DNA of 64,000 nt from Gracilaria gracilis (GCA_030374805.1 JARGSG010000218.1:744001-808000), one strand, 5' to 3'. Positions 10,025 to 20,947 are shown, numbered from the stretch's first letter. The notes: generated by a model from the sequence alone, not told the origin. Numbers and translations are program-made.

Positions 10025-10266
10025 GAGAACCTGAGACGACAGTAGTTAGAAAACGCGACGAAGACCACTAGATCGAACGTAGTGCGTTTGCCTGCCGTCG
10101 CCGACGGAGAGGCTTTCGAGTACAAGTACTCGAAGGCGTTGAAGCTGCCACATCATCGGGCTCAGATCGACAGTGCAGACTTTGTTTTACATCACCAAGA
10201 TCAGATCGCCCTACCCGCCCGCTTCAGATCATCAATAAATCTACTTTCGCGTTCCTTGAAAAGCCA
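10025..10266 (-). repeat. Repeat B, copy 1
   Basis: From GAGAACCTGAGACGAC to the TTGAAAAGCC end; matches 17175-17416 and 18120-18362 at lower identity than those two match each other. It overlaps the shifted C-terminus of the recombinase gene. Confidence 0.8.
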
Positions 10267-11553
10267 GTAGATGTTGCGCACTGGACCAGATTTTGCGCTG
10301 TTGTTGGGGGCAGATTTTCATGTTGAGAATCCAGGATTTGCCATTGTCGAGGTAGTACCGCAGAGAGGTCAAAGATTTCCATCGTCCATTGATGGCGATC
10401 TGATCTACTGAGGGCCTTTGATGTAATCTTCAGTGGCTTTCCCAATTCGAGCTGAGTGCGTTGTGAGCTTTGCCTTGTTGATATGGAAGGTTCTTGCGGC
10501 TTCTTTTAGACTCCTTTCGTATTTGCTGTAAGATAAATGGGGAGAATATGCAGGTTGGTGGGGGTTTGCTATGCGATAGGACACGAGAAATCGGATAATG
10601 TCTGGGTCATTAATTGGGGCAAACTGTAGACGCCCAGTTTTCTTGTATGTCTTTGCATCCAATATTTTGACACCCGCTGTATTGGGTCCATAGGCCGACA
10701 AACGAATATCGCCAGGTAGTGCGATCTGGCTCCATTTCAAATTCCGAGCTTCCGAAACTCTCAGGCAGGCTCCGTAGGATATAAGCAGTAGGGCAGCGGA
10801 GTTAATCTTCTTGTTGCATATTAAATAATAAGCCAGGGCGAGGCATAGTTGTTTTGTGAGAGGAACTGAAGACTGCGTTGGTTTCATTTGCTTCCATCCT
10901 GAAAGACATCTTCGAGCCAAACCGATGTGTTGCTTTAAATTTGGCATCATTAGCAAAAGCATGCATATTAGGTTGCACATTTGTTGTCTCTTCCCAGCTC
11001 TCGGGCAAAGCATAAACTGTTCCTGAATATATACTGCAAGTCGTTGATCCAGCGTAAGAGGTATACTCTGGACAAAAGAAGTAGATTCCATGAACAGTTG
11101 GAGTGCTTTTGAGTATTTTTGCTGCGTTTTTGGGCTAATGGAGGCAGCGATGAGAGGGTTTTCTTCAAAGAAGATTTGCCCGGAAACGAGAAAAGCACAA
11201 TTTTCAAGTGAGGTGAGAAAGGGGGCTTTGCTGAGAGTGCTAAATGATAGATGGGATTGGGCATTTGATTGAGTGCAAGACCGGTCTTTTTCTCGAAGAT
11301 ATGCGAGGCATGTTGAGGATTTGTCGATAATAAAAGAGCGATACATCACTTCGGCAGATTTTGAGAGGGTTTTCTGGCTGGGCACTGCCATCATTTGGTA
11401 TGAGATCAAACGCAAAGATGAATGTTCCAATAAGCAAAAAGATGAGTGTTCCAATAAGCAAAAAGTTGCGCAAGATGCTAAGGTAGAACAGCATTGAGCG
11501 ATCACCCTCTGCGTCGAGAAGCGACGACGGCTGATCGCTCTGCTGAAGAGCAT
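10241..11553 (-). pseudogene. Tyrosine recombinase of a DIRS/Ngaro-like retroelement, frameshifted near the end
   Basis: Starts at ATG 11551-11553. Core-binding-type helices (KTQQKYSKALQLF) are followed by the catalytic domain: ACLRVSEARNLKW carries the first Arg, and THSARIGKATED the HxxR pair. The main frame stops at 10405-10407 (after YIKGPQ). The remaining part, with GRWKSLTSLRYYLDNG and hence the likely nucleophilic Tyr, continues in another frame to a stop at 10241. So all RHRY-type elements are present but split by a frameshift. This enzyme would integrate a circular element copy in place of an integrase. It lies upstream of gag on the minus strand instead of downstream of RT/RNase H. 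Confidence 0.78.
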
Positions 11554-11630
11554 CTTGCGCCACGACGCATCCAGAAATGGCTCTAATAAATCCCCTTCTG
11601 CGTGTCCTCGAAAATCTATTTTATTGACTT

Positions 11631-11805
11631 CTTACGCAGAGCTTTGTAGAACGATTTTGATGATCTTTATTTTGGATAGTGTAGGAGACACAGATCGGCA
11701 AGAGCCATATGCTCTGCTGCACCGTAGGGTAAACACCTTACGCGTTCAGAGTGTCCCAGAAGGACATCTCTGCTCCTAAAAAGGGAGGGCGGGTAGGGTA
11801 AAAAG
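11631..11805 (-). repeat. Repeat A, copy 2
   Basis: Near-identical to the first ~155 bases of 17417-17572 and similar to 9814-10003. The ~50 bases on its left (from 11578) resemble the last part of repeat B, so the local order is B-end then A, followed by the A/B linker that the gypsy element interrupts. Confidence 0.8.
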
Positions 11806-11838
11806 ACAACTTGAAAGAACAAAGGTAGGATAAGAGAA

Positions 11839-12082
11839 TGTAATACAGAGGCGAGTGCACTGTATGATACGGGAAGATGATGAGATGTTGGGTCGTGGCT
11901 GGCTGCTCTCCACGCAAGAGGAGCAGTCCAGGTCGTACCTCTTTATTTATACTGCGCCTCAAAGCAGGCTTGCAGTTGAAACAGAGAGCAACTGTGACCG
12001 AACCTAGCTTGAAGGTCACGCGCCGCTACAGAGGTCATGACTAAAGAAGACAGCAGCTTGTAGTACATACTACTTTGTCACA
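11839..12082 (-). repeat. 3' LTR of gypsy-1
   Basis: 244 bp, TGTAATACAG...TTTGTCACA on the plus strand. It matches 16931-17174 throughout. The pol stop codon (12070-12072) falls inside it. Confidence 0.93.
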
Positions 12083-15000
12083 TTCGCCCGGTCTTTGGCT
12101 AAAGACGTCCTCGTCGAAGCCTGAGTAGCCAAAAAGTTCTTGAGAGATTTGGCGCAATTGCGGAGAGCTGTACGCGGTAGCCAGGCTGCGTCCTCGGACG
12201 ATTCGCCAACGAAGCGAACTAAGTAAAAGACACGTCGATTAAAGCGTTTGCGCGCAATAATCTCTTCGACTTCCTGTTCGATTGCACCGTCGTTGTCGAT
12301 CACGATATCTAACGGGCCCTTGCTATCATCGTGAAACAAGCGGAGCTTCGCGACATGGAAGACGTTATGCGCGCGTCGCATGGTACATGGTAACTCGATA
12401 CGATAGGTTACTGGCCCAAGACGTTCTTGTATACGAAAGGGGCCGATAAAACGAGGTTGCCACTTCTTCGGAAGCGACGAGCGGCGTGTAAGTGAGAGAT
12501 TATCAGCGCGGAGAAGGACAAGCATTCCTGGTTCAAAGGATACATCGCGGCGACTGCGGTCAGCATAAAACTTCTGATTGCAGCTGGCCTTCGCCAGGTG
12601 TTCGCGCGCCAGAGTGACCATCGCCTGTCGTCTGCTAACGTAGTCGTCAGCTGACTGAGAACGATCGGAACATTGTCCAAGGGTACGAGTAACTGGTGTG
12701 TGTGGATTGTAGCCAAGAGCGACTTCAAGGGGGGAAAGCCGAGTGCTGCTGTGACGCGAGGTGTTATATTCAAATTCGAAAGTAGGGAGCATGGTGTCCC
12801 AATCCGAAGGTGCGGCCTGTATTAACGAGCGAAGCATAGCAGACAGAGTGCGGATTAGGTTCTCGGATTGGCCGTCCGTTTGGGGATGGTCGGCCGTCGA
12901 TGTATTGCTTCGTACATTCAGAAGTTGAGTGAGAGTTTTCCAAAACCTTGATGCTACCTTGGGGTCTCTGTCCGATACCAAGGTGTGGGGAACTCCGTGT
13001 TTGGCGAAGAGGTGATATTCGAAGAGAAATGCGGTGTCTTGAGCGCTGGCAGTCTTCTTCGTCGGGACAAATATGGACTGTTTGGAGAGTTTGTCCACAA
13101 TTACTAGGATGGCATCGTACCCATTGCAAGTGGTGGGAAGTTCGGTGAGAAAATCGAAGGTGACGATCTCCCAGCAGCGATTGGGGATTGGTAACGGTTG
13201 CAGAAGTCCTTGCGGTGGTTTGCAGACTGGCTTGTTCGACTGGCAACTGCGGCACTGACGTACAAAGCGCAAAATGTAGCGGTACATTTGTGGCCAATAA
13301 ACACTTCGAGCTGCGTTGAAGTATGTCTTGTCTGCGCCGACATGACCGATACCGTGGAAATAGCCTGTGAGCTCGTCACGGAGGATGCCTTCCGGGATGT
13401 ACAGGCGAAGAGAACCAGTGCCTGCCCAGTATATTATTCCGTCGCAGACAGAGAAGTTTGTGGATATACGGCGTGACCTAGGAGAACTGTTGTTTTGCGT
13501 TGAAGGTCCGGACAAGATGTCGCGAGCCAAGGGGTCGGATGTGTAGAGTGCTCGAACGCGGGCATGCAGATCCGGAATACAGATGGTAAGCGAGCGGAGA
13601 ATGGGAAGGTGGTCAGGGCGGCGGCTAAGCGCGTCGGGTACCACATTGCGCTTTCCAGGGAGGTGTTCAACCTCGAATGAATGTTCCTGGATCTCATCAA
13701 GCCAACGACATTGTCGGCCGGTGAGCTTTGACTTTGATTGAAGATAGCGGATCGGGTCGTGGTCGGTCTGTAGAAGAAAACGACGTCCACGAAGGTACGG
13801 ACCCCACACGCGGAGCGCGATCATCACGGCCAAGAGCTCTTGGTCCCCGGTGTCCCAATTGCTCTCTGACGGAGAAAGACGGTGTGAGAGGTAAGCAATA
13901 GGGTGTCCGTCCTGTGACAGAGTTGCACCAACTGCATGCTTGGATGCGTCGGTGGCCAGAACGAACGGCTTTGTAGGGTCTGGATGCGCAAGAACAGGTG
14001 CAGAAGTGAGGGCAGCCTTGATCGAATCAAACGCAGACTGTTGCGAGGGCGTCCACTCAAACGTATGAGAGCGGAGAAGGTCTGTGAGTGGCTGTAAGAT
14101 CGCGGCATATCCCTTGACGAAGCGACGGTAGAAGTTGGCGAGGCCCACGAATTGCTGCACGTTCTTCAGATTCTTGGGCGTTGGCTAGTCGCGTACTGAA
14201 GAAACAAGACGCTCCTGCGTAGAGACTCCTTTGTCTGAGACAGTGAATCCTAGATACTCCACTTTGTTCGCTCCGAACGAGCACTTGCTTGGTCTAGCGT
14301 ACAGCTTGTGCTCTCGCAAAGCGGAGAATAACTGACGGAGATGTTCTTTGTGCTCTTCCATGGAGCGGCTGTAGACAAGAATGTCGTCGAGGTAAAGCAC
14401 TAGGCATTGTCCGTTGAGATGGCGTAGAGCGGAAGCGATGAGGCGCGAGAAAGCTGCTGGTGCGTTGCAGAGACCGAAGCACAGTACCCGCCACTCGAAC
14501 GAGCCATAGCGAGTCCTGATAGCGGTCTTGTGGCAGTCTTCTTCCTTGATGCGCATCTGGTGATAGGCCCCTACGAGGTCTATCTGAGAAAAAACGGTAG
14601 CTCCTGCAACTTGGTCCAGAGCCTCATCGATGAGGGGAAGAGGCGTGGCGTCTGGAATGGTGATTCGATTCAGCGCACGGTAGTCACAGACCATACGTAG
14701 TTCGCCGGACTTCTTCTTGACGAAGAAAACAGGTGCGCCAAACGGTGAGGAGGAGGGGCGAATGAGTCCTTTGCGAAGGAGCCCGTCTAGGGTGTTGCGG
14801 AGTACGTCTAGCTCTGCGGTAGAGAGCCTGATTACGGGTCGAACAGGAGGGGGTTCACCCGGACGGAGGTTGATCTCAAAGTCTTGTCCGCGCTGCGGAG
14901 GCAGCTCGTATGGTAGCTCTTCCTTGAAGACGTCCTCGAACTCGTCGACGATAGAGGCCAGCTCGGTGTGGCATTCGACGGACGTGGAAGGGCGCAGACG

Positions 15001-15621
15001 TAACGCATAAAGTTCACAGCCGCGCTGCTTGACGAGGCGGCGCATGCGCTTGTAAGTGATCGTCGGTACCGTTGGTTTGTCAACTCGCTTCGAAGAGGTA
15101 GAGTGGTTTCGTGGCAGCACTTTCGCTTGAGAACCATTAGCGCGCTTAATGGTTAGGCTGTACGATGACCAATCGACGTGAGGTCGTACCTGTTGGAGCC
15201 ATTGACGCCCGACGGTGATGAGTGGAAGCCCGTTATCCGTGTCTTTCATATCGATGACATAGACTTTAACGGGGGCTTCCCCTGCCTGTAGAGCGATCGT
15301 AGCTGTCGCCTGGAAATGAATTGGGACAGTTGTTGAGTTGCCAAGTTCGGTGAGGTGGTATTCGGAAGGTTCCAGGGAGAGGTTGCACAAGTGTGCAGTG
15401 TTCAGCGAGACGAAGGCATGTGAAGCTCCGGGGTCCAGATGAAAGGCAACTGGAGATCCATTGAGCGTGCCAGAGTACATCATCTCGCCGACGGGGTTGG
15501 CGTCGATAGCAGAAAGCTTTGGGAGCGATCGAGCGCCAAGCGGTGCCGCACCGGCGTGCGGCTCGACTAGTTTTTCGAGCGATTCTTGTGACCGGAGGCT
15601 CCAGCCACGTTGAGTCGACAC
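12070..15621 (-). pseudogene. gypsy-1 pol: protease-RT-RNase H-integrase-chromodomain, one stop codon
   Basis: The upstream part (15621-14185) has protease (LDPGASHAFV), then RT with FFVKKKSGELRMVCDYR, FSQIDLVGAYHQ and the catalytic YLDD. A TAG at 14182-14184 replaces a conserved Trp just before PTPKNLKNVQQF. The frame then continues with RNase H (ATDASKHAVGA, TDHDPI), a zinc-binding HHCC and integrase core (TFDFL, VSDRDP, GQSENLI) and a chromodomain-like end (YLVRFVGESSEDAAWLP). Only this stop breaks an otherwise open ~1180-codon frame. Pol overlaps the gag end in another frame, so it would be expressed by frameshifting. Confidence 0.9.
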
Positions 15622-16853
15622 GGGTGGGAGGAATCACTCCAAGGTCCTTTTCCACACTTCATGCAACGATCGTGAGCGCGGTAGATGCGATTCTCCAGTG
15701 GGTTGCGGACATCGGCTGGTCCCCAACACTCTGAAGAAAGATCCTTGCCAATCAACGACGGTTCCGTAGACTTTCCAGATCCTGATTTCGACGAACGGTC
15801 TTTGTTCTTCGACGTCTTTGATTTCGATGATGTGGACGACGGTTGGGATCCTTCATTCCATTTCTCCGAGATGTGGACTGTGCGCACAACGTTGTACACT
15901 TCGGCCATGTTCGGTGGTCTACCATCTGGGAAGCGGACGGAGAGCTTCTTTTTGAAAAGAACAGGGAGGCTGAGTTGGAAGAAGGTGAACGCTTCCGTGA
16001 CTGGAGTGTTGCAGATATCTACGAGCTCGCGAAACTTTGTGATATGGCTCTCAAGGGAGCCATCGCTGTACTTCATACGGATAAGCTGGACACGCGCAAG
16101 TGCAGTCTCGTTTGCAGGGACGAATTCGGACATCATTGCAGTCTGGAGTTGTTCGAGGGTATGAAAGTTCTCTCCTTCTCGCGTCGTGCGGGAGAACCAA
16201 TGGTCCGCGTTATCACGTAGCAGGCATGACGCAATGTGTACTTCTTGTGCTGCTGTGATGGAAGGACAGAGGATGGTTACTTTGCGCACGTTGGAGACAA
16301 AAGAACGCACTTTGATCGATGTACGCTCGCTGTCACGGCCGTGGTAGGTCGAAAAGTTAGAGGACTTCAGAACCTGCAGGAGGGATGGTGTAGAAGGATT
16401 CGTTGGATGCGACGCTGTGACCGGCGGACCAGCTCTTGGAGTAAGAGACTGTGGTGATGGAACACTTTGCGGAGTTTCGATGCGGTTCTGGAGAGCTTGC
16501 AATTGAGAAACTACCAAGGCCATGGTGTTCTGCTGTTCCTGAATCATTGACAGAAGAGGGGCAGGGGGAGGAGAAGATGTCGTGTGGTTAGAAGCAACGT
16601 TGATTGCAGCAGTGTTAATTGTATTGGCGGGGACAGGAGCTTCTGAATTCGAGTGGCTGATCTGCGCCAAGGGGAGAGCTGCTGGACTCATGTGAGAGAG
16701 CGACTGGGTTGCTGGCGGTGCCTCGGCAGGGACGGCTGAAACCTGTGGTGGTTCTGGCGGGAGAGACGCCGAACGACGGGACGAAGCTGCTTGGGACGGC
16801 GGCGTGGGTGTGGGAACGCGGCGGCCAAGTTTCGACTGGCAGGCTAGCGGCAT
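15567..16853 (-). CDS. gypsy-1 gag
   Basis: 428 aa from ATG 16851-16853 (MPLACQSKLGRR). A Pro/Ser-rich first third precedes a retrotransposon gag capsid domain (FSTYHGRDSERT, ADHWF, EFVPANETALARVQL, LPVLFKKKLSVRFPDG). A Lys/Ser-rich stretch follows and then CMKCGKGPW...HPC, a zinc-knuckle-like CxxC..HxxC near the end. It is closely related to the gag at 48250-49584, which shares the same N-terminus and capsid motifs. It forms the virus-like particle and binds element RNA. Frame intact. Confidence 0.9.
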   Translation of the reverse strand: MPLACQSKLGRRVPTPTPPSQAASSRRSASLPPEPPQVSAVPAEAPPATQSLSHMSPAALPLAQISHSNSEAPVPANTINTAAINVASNHTTSSPPPAPLLSMIQEQQNTMALVVSQLQALQNRIETPQSVPSPQSLTPRAGPPVTASHPTNPSTPSLLQVLKSSNFSTYHGRDSERTSIKVRSFVSNVRKVTILCPSITAAQEVHIASCLLRDNADHWFSRTTREGENFHTLEQLQTAMMSEFVPANETALARVQLIRMKYSDGSLESHITKFRELVDICNTPVTEAFTFFQLSLPVLFKKKLSVRFPDGRPPNMAEVYNVVRTVHISEKWNEGSQPSSTSSKSKTSKNKDRSSKSGSGKSTEPSLIGKDLSSECWGPADVRNPLENRIYRAHDRCMKCGKGPWSDSSHPCRLNVAGASGHKNRSKN

Positions 16854-16930
16854 CTTGGGACACGCAGCAGTGAAAGGAAAGATGTTGTGATGCGTTCCAG
16901 CGGTGAGGAACGAAAGTTGATGCTACCAAA

Positions 16931-17174
16931 TGTAATACAGAGGCGAGTGCACTGTATGATACGGGAAGATGATGAGATGTTGGGTCGTGGCTGGCTGCTC
17001 TCCACGCAAGAGGAGCAGTCCAGGTCGTACCTCTTTATTTATACTGCGCCTCAAAGCAGGCTTGCAGTTGAAACAGAGAGCAACTGTGACCGAACCTAGC
17101 TTGAAGGTCACGCGCCGCTACAGAGGTCATGACTAAAGAAGACAGCAGCTTGTAGTACATACTACTTTGTCACA
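16931..17174 (-). repeat. 5' LTR of gypsy-1
   Basis: 244 bp copy of the LTR. Just inside it on the minus strand (16930 downward) the sequence TTTGGTAGCATCA gives a candidate primer-binding site starting TGG; the same TGGTAGCATCA stands inside the LTR of the related element at 49637, so it is conserved. The tRNA is not assigned. Confidence 0.92.
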
Positions 17175-17416
17175 GAGAACCTGAGACGACAACAGTCGGA
17201 AAACGCGAGAAGAACTGCTAGATCGCAAGCAGAGCATTCGTTCGCTGTTGCCAAAAGCGAAGCCTTCCACTACAAGTGCCCAAAGGCGGTCCAACTGCCA
17301 AATCACTGGGTTCGGACCGACAGTGCAGATTATGTGCCACATCACCCAGATCTTATTGTCCTACCCGCCAGCTCCAGATCATCAATAAATCCACTTCTGC
17401 GTTCCTGGAAAAGCCA
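17175..17416 (-). repeat. Repeat B, copy 2
   Basis: Nearly identical to 18120-18362. Its left end was separated from repeat A copy 2 by the gypsy-1 insertion. Confidence 0.85.
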
Positions 17417-17572
17417 TTATTGACTTCTTACGCAGAGCTTTGTAGAACGATCTTGATGATCTTTATTTTGGATAGTGTAGGAGACACAGATCGGCAAGGG
17501 CCATATGCTCTGCTGCACCGTAGGGTAAACACCTTACGCGTTCAGAGTGTCCCAGAAGGACATCTCTGCCCC
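17417..17572 (-). repeat. Repeat A, copy 3 (truncated)
   Basis: Matches 11631-11786 and stops after CATCTCTGC; the GGGAGGGCGGG end is missing. It directly abuts repeat B copy 2, extending a B-A-B-A series. The 17573-18027 stretch to its right has no gene I can support. Confidence 0.8.
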
Positions 17573-18027
17573 CATCCCAGATGACCGTGCTGGCCAAGAG
17601 CGGTCTGCTCTGATGTTCGTATCTTGTCCAAGGTACGAGCAGCGAACCAATCGATATCGTAGACGCAGGATCCACCATTAAAAACCTTCACACATCACAA
17701 TCAAAACCTCTTGGGGAAAAATTGTGAAGAAAGGAAAAGGTAAGGCCTCCTTGTCCACGATTTCTGCTTCCAATAAAGTATGAGATAAACACAGATTATC
17801 TTCGACGATACCAGAAGGACTAGCTGCACGACCCAATAATAGCAACAAAAGAAACCTGAAAGAGAAATAGTAGAATAAGAAAAGTAAAGTAAGTTTCATC
17901 GTTGCAGTAGAGGCGGCAGAAGGAAGCGCAACACGGCCAAAAGGCGGGCGTCAGCAACCGCACGGGGGCAGGAGTAAATTGGCAGTGTTAGAACGCGTGC
18001 AGCATTTGGCATAGCAAGCAGCAGCAT

Positions 18028-18119
18028 TAGGCGCACGTAAAAAGACAACTTGAAAAGACAACTTGAAAGAACAAAGGTAGGATGTAAAAAGACAACTTGA
18101 AAGAACAAAGGTAGGATAA
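18028..18119. repeat. Short tandem duplication of the A/B linker
   Basis: The unit GTAAAAAGACAACTTGAAAG...AGGTAGGAT occurs twice in a row, the first with a small internal duplication of AGACAACTTGAAA. The same unit stands once at 11800-11832 between repeats A and B. Confidence 0.75.
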
Positions 18120-18362
18120 GAGAACCTGAGACGACAACAGTCGGAAAACGCGAGAAGAACTGCTAGATCGCAAGCAGAGCATTCGTTCGCTGTTGCCAAA
18201 AGCGAAGCCTTCCACTACAAGTGCCCAAAGGCGGTCCAACTGCCAAATCACTGGGCTCGGACCGACAGTGCAGATTATGTGCCACATCACCCAGATCTTA
18301 TTGTCCTACCCGCCAGCTCCAGATCATCAATAAATCCACTTCTGCGTTCCTGGAAAAGCCAT
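18120..18362 (-). repeat. Repeat B, copy 3
   Basis: Third full copy of repeat B. It ends at AAAAGCCATTG, where unique host-like sequence leading to the Cys-rich gene begins. Confidence 0.85.
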
Positions 18363-18487
18363 TGTAGAGCCGTCCGCGGGTCTCCATAAAAAGCCCGCGG
18401 ACAGATTCGTAAACTAGAGATACGCTGGCAGGCGTCTGATTGAACTTCCTCTTCCCCCCTCCTCTTGTCCTGAACACCATATTCACC

Positions 18488-18856
18488 ATGAATTTCTCTG
18501 TCATCCTGCTCTCGGTTTTCTTTGCCTTCGTTCTCCGCTGGTATAGCATGGCACTGGGACATTGCCCTCAAATTTGCCTCCGATATAGAGAGGCCGATGC
18601 GGAATGCCGCGGCGTAGGTTGCAGCACGACGTCTTGTGACAGCGAGATCTACGACGATATAACAATGTCTTGTTGCAAAGGTTTCTCAATAAACGCCGTC
18701 GATGAACACTATCTGCGATACGAATGCGATTGCTTCGCCGTTTCGGGCACCACTGAAGGCTTCCCCGATTTCAATTGCTTGTCACAATCGGGGCGATACT
18801 CAAGATTCAGGTTCATATTCTTCCTGCACACCGCACCAAGTCCTTACTATCCATAA
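18488..18856 (+). CDS. Small Cys-rich secreted protein
   Basis: 122 aa from ATG 18488-18490 (MNFSVILLSVFFAFVLRW), the first ATG after a CATAAAAAG box ~100 bp upstream. The N-terminus is a clear hydrophobic signal peptide. The mature part has about ten Cys (HCPQIC, EC, GC, SC, CC, CDC, NC), suggesting a disulfide-stabilised extracellular protein. The last ~25 residues are Tyr/Phe/Ser rich. No family is recognised. Its 3' part is duplicated at the left edge of the window with the frame kept. Confidence 0.6.
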   Translation: MNFSVILLSVFFAFVLRWYSMALGHCPQICLRYREADAECRGVGCSTTSCDSEIYDDITMSCCKGFSINAVDEHYLRYECDCFAVSGTTEGFPDFNCLSQSGRYSRFRFIFFLHTAPSPYYP

Positions 18857-20947
18857 GCAAAAGCTATCTTCCATTTCTGCTAGGCTACTCCTCCATATCC
18901 AACACACAAAACCAACAGAATTGGTGACATCTTGCCCCCTAAACTCTGACATTTGATAGCTTGGGTTGACAAGTTCTAGAGAAAAAAGGATACAAAGCTT
19001 TAAGCTTAAGTTAGCGCTGTGTTCTCACAAATTCTCCAAAACCAACCCATGAATATAAAATACCATTGAGCACTCTCTTGTTGCCTTTTCATGCTCTTCA
19101 TCGAGATGTAGGAGCCACAGAGCGAGTCTATTCTTAAAAATGTCCTGCTACACTATACAGAGTGGTCACTACCCTACGCGTTCAGTGAGTCCCCACATAG
19201 ACGATACTGCTTCCCAGGAAGGGAGTGGTGGTCAACCAAGACAGATCGCTTCCCATTCGAGTAATCTACTTATGAAAACGATCGTGAACTCTTGTGATCG
19301 AGAAGGTGGTCGCCGGCAGCGCTGCGTAAATATGCCATTCCCCAGACAAGTGTTTCTGGTTCGATTATTCCCTCCGCGTTTCCTGAATAATTCGGGCACC
19401 AAGGACATAGCAAATTATGTTAAATGAATCTCATGGCATTGTTTTACTCATCGCTTGTTCTCTTAAAGACAGAAACTATTCAAACACTAATCACTCATCT
19501 CGTTTCGAAGATAACGTTACCGAGCTCTCTTCTCTCTCTCTCTCTCTTCTTTTGTCCTGTCTGTTGCGATCCTCTTGCGCACGCCTTTCCCGCTACTGGA
19601 TTGGTTCTCACAGGTAGTTCTCAAGTGCTTCCTCAGATGCGCTTTTTGTACAAACCGGCTATCACAGTGCTCGCACACATACTTCCTCTCGCTTCGCGGC
19701 TTGTGAATCAATTCATGTCTTTTGAGTTGAGATAGCGCGTAGTTCACGTACGTGCACCCCTCTTTCTGGCACCTGTGCGGCTTGCACTTGATTTTATGCC
19801 TTGCAAGATCCATCACCGGTTTATTGCAATCACTACAGCGCGTCATGCGACCATCAGAAGAACGCTGCAATCCACTTGCAGACGGTCCCGAGCTGGGACC
19901 CGAAGCGCTTTCTTCAGGCCTCAAATCCGAAGCTCCAGCCGCTTGGGACGAGCTCGCCGTTTGTAGACCTGTGTAACTGGACACAAAGTCGTCGCTTCCT
20001 TCAAGTAGAGGGTTATATTCGAGCCCGGTATCCGGGTCGATACCTAATTCAACCAAGGCCTGCCTGTATCGTCTATGAGAATCATCGTCTTCGTTCTTCA
20101 TGCGAAGCTTGTCGAAACATTTCCTGTAGTTGCCTTGTGCGTCGCCATCGCGATATGGAGAATTTTCTCGAGACATTCTTGAAACGCTACGTGTTAATAC
20201 GAACTACCTTCGTGTGACTCAGGCTAAAGTAGAGCAATTACGAAGCTAGAATGCTTTTTTGTACCAACATGACTTGCAGTCCACATCTCGAAAAAAATCC
20301 TAGAATGAAGTAAGGATCTGCATATGAGTTCAGTGTCGCCTGCCACCTGCTTCTTTCTTGAGAAAAGCAGAGCCATGATCATGTCTTCAACTTTTCAATG
20401 ATGAAAAAAAATGAACAAGAAGAATGAATGAATTAATGGAAGCAATGAACCAGAATATATTGTATGACTTGCAGTCCATAGAAATCAATGATTTGTATAG
20501 CACCAAATGAAAGACTAGAAGAGTCATTTCTTCCCCTGATGAGATTCAGGAATATGTGCACCTTTCTCTTTCCCTTACCTATATTCTTTGCTGGGACATG
20601 ACAACTTCGTGCTCTCAATTGAAGCAAAACTGTTCAAAGCCAGACGTGAGAGGAGTGTTAAATTCTCTGAGCGCAAGTTGAATGAAATTCTAGCGTAAAA
20701 GCTGTATGGGAACGGATGCTGAACGACGCATTCTGCCTTTGAGTAGAGATACTTAGGTTGAAAACAAATTGTCAATAAGGAGCTTGATATTTTTCTTCGC
20801 CTATTCTACATAGTTAAAAAATATTAGCTCTTCTGAAAACCATCAGACTCTGCTGACTAGAGACCCAAAATAGCCCAATCTCTGTTTATCACGTATTTTT
20901 TGGAACCTGTTCAGATATCTGGCAAATATTGGAAAATGTTACTGTAC
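18681..20947. repeat. Segmental duplication, copy B (with empty piggyBac site)
   Basis: Partner of 1-2266. Similarity starts at the codon run GTTTCTCAATAAACG inside the Cys-rich gene and runs through the zinc-finger gene to the TTAA at 20948-20951, which is unoccupied here, then on to ~20976. Differences are scattered substitutions and a few small indels. Confidence 0.92.
19517..20176 (-). CDS. C2H2 zinc-finger protein, copy B
   Basis: 219 aa from ATG 20174-20176, near-identical to copy A (834-1493) with about a dozen residue changes; all finger Cys and His ligands are kept. It is head-to-head with the third paralog at 21346-21978, and their upstream sequences are inverted copies of each other. 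The 3' end of the gene overlaps a (CT)n run at about 19528-19552 that encodes the Glu/Arg tail. Confidence 0.78.
   Translation of the reverse strand: MSRENSPYRDGDAQGNYRKCFDKLRMKNEDDDSHRRYRQALVELGIDPDTGLEYNPLLEGSDDFVSSYTGLQTASSSQAAGASDLRPEESASGPSSGPSASGLQRSSDGRMTRCSDCNKPVMDLARHKIKCKPHRCQKEGCTYVNYALSQLKRHELIHKPRSERKYVCEHCDSRFVQKAHLRKHLRTTCENQSSSGKGVRKRIATDRTKEEREREKRAR

Larger units (their letters stand above)
11839..17174 (-). mobile_element. Ty3/gypsy chromovirus-type LTR retrotransposon (gypsy-1)
   Basis: Complete element with 244-bp LTRs that look identical by eye, starting TG and ending CA. The 5-bp target duplication GAGAA is at 11834-11838 and 17175-17179. Removing it restores the run AGGATAAGAGAACCTGAGAC that occurs uninterrupted at 18113-18132, so it inserted at a repeat A/B junction of the tyrosine-recombinase element. 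The order on the minus strand is LTR, gag, protease, RT, RNase H, integrase, chromodomain, LTR. Identical LTRs imply a recent insertion. Confidence 0.95.
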
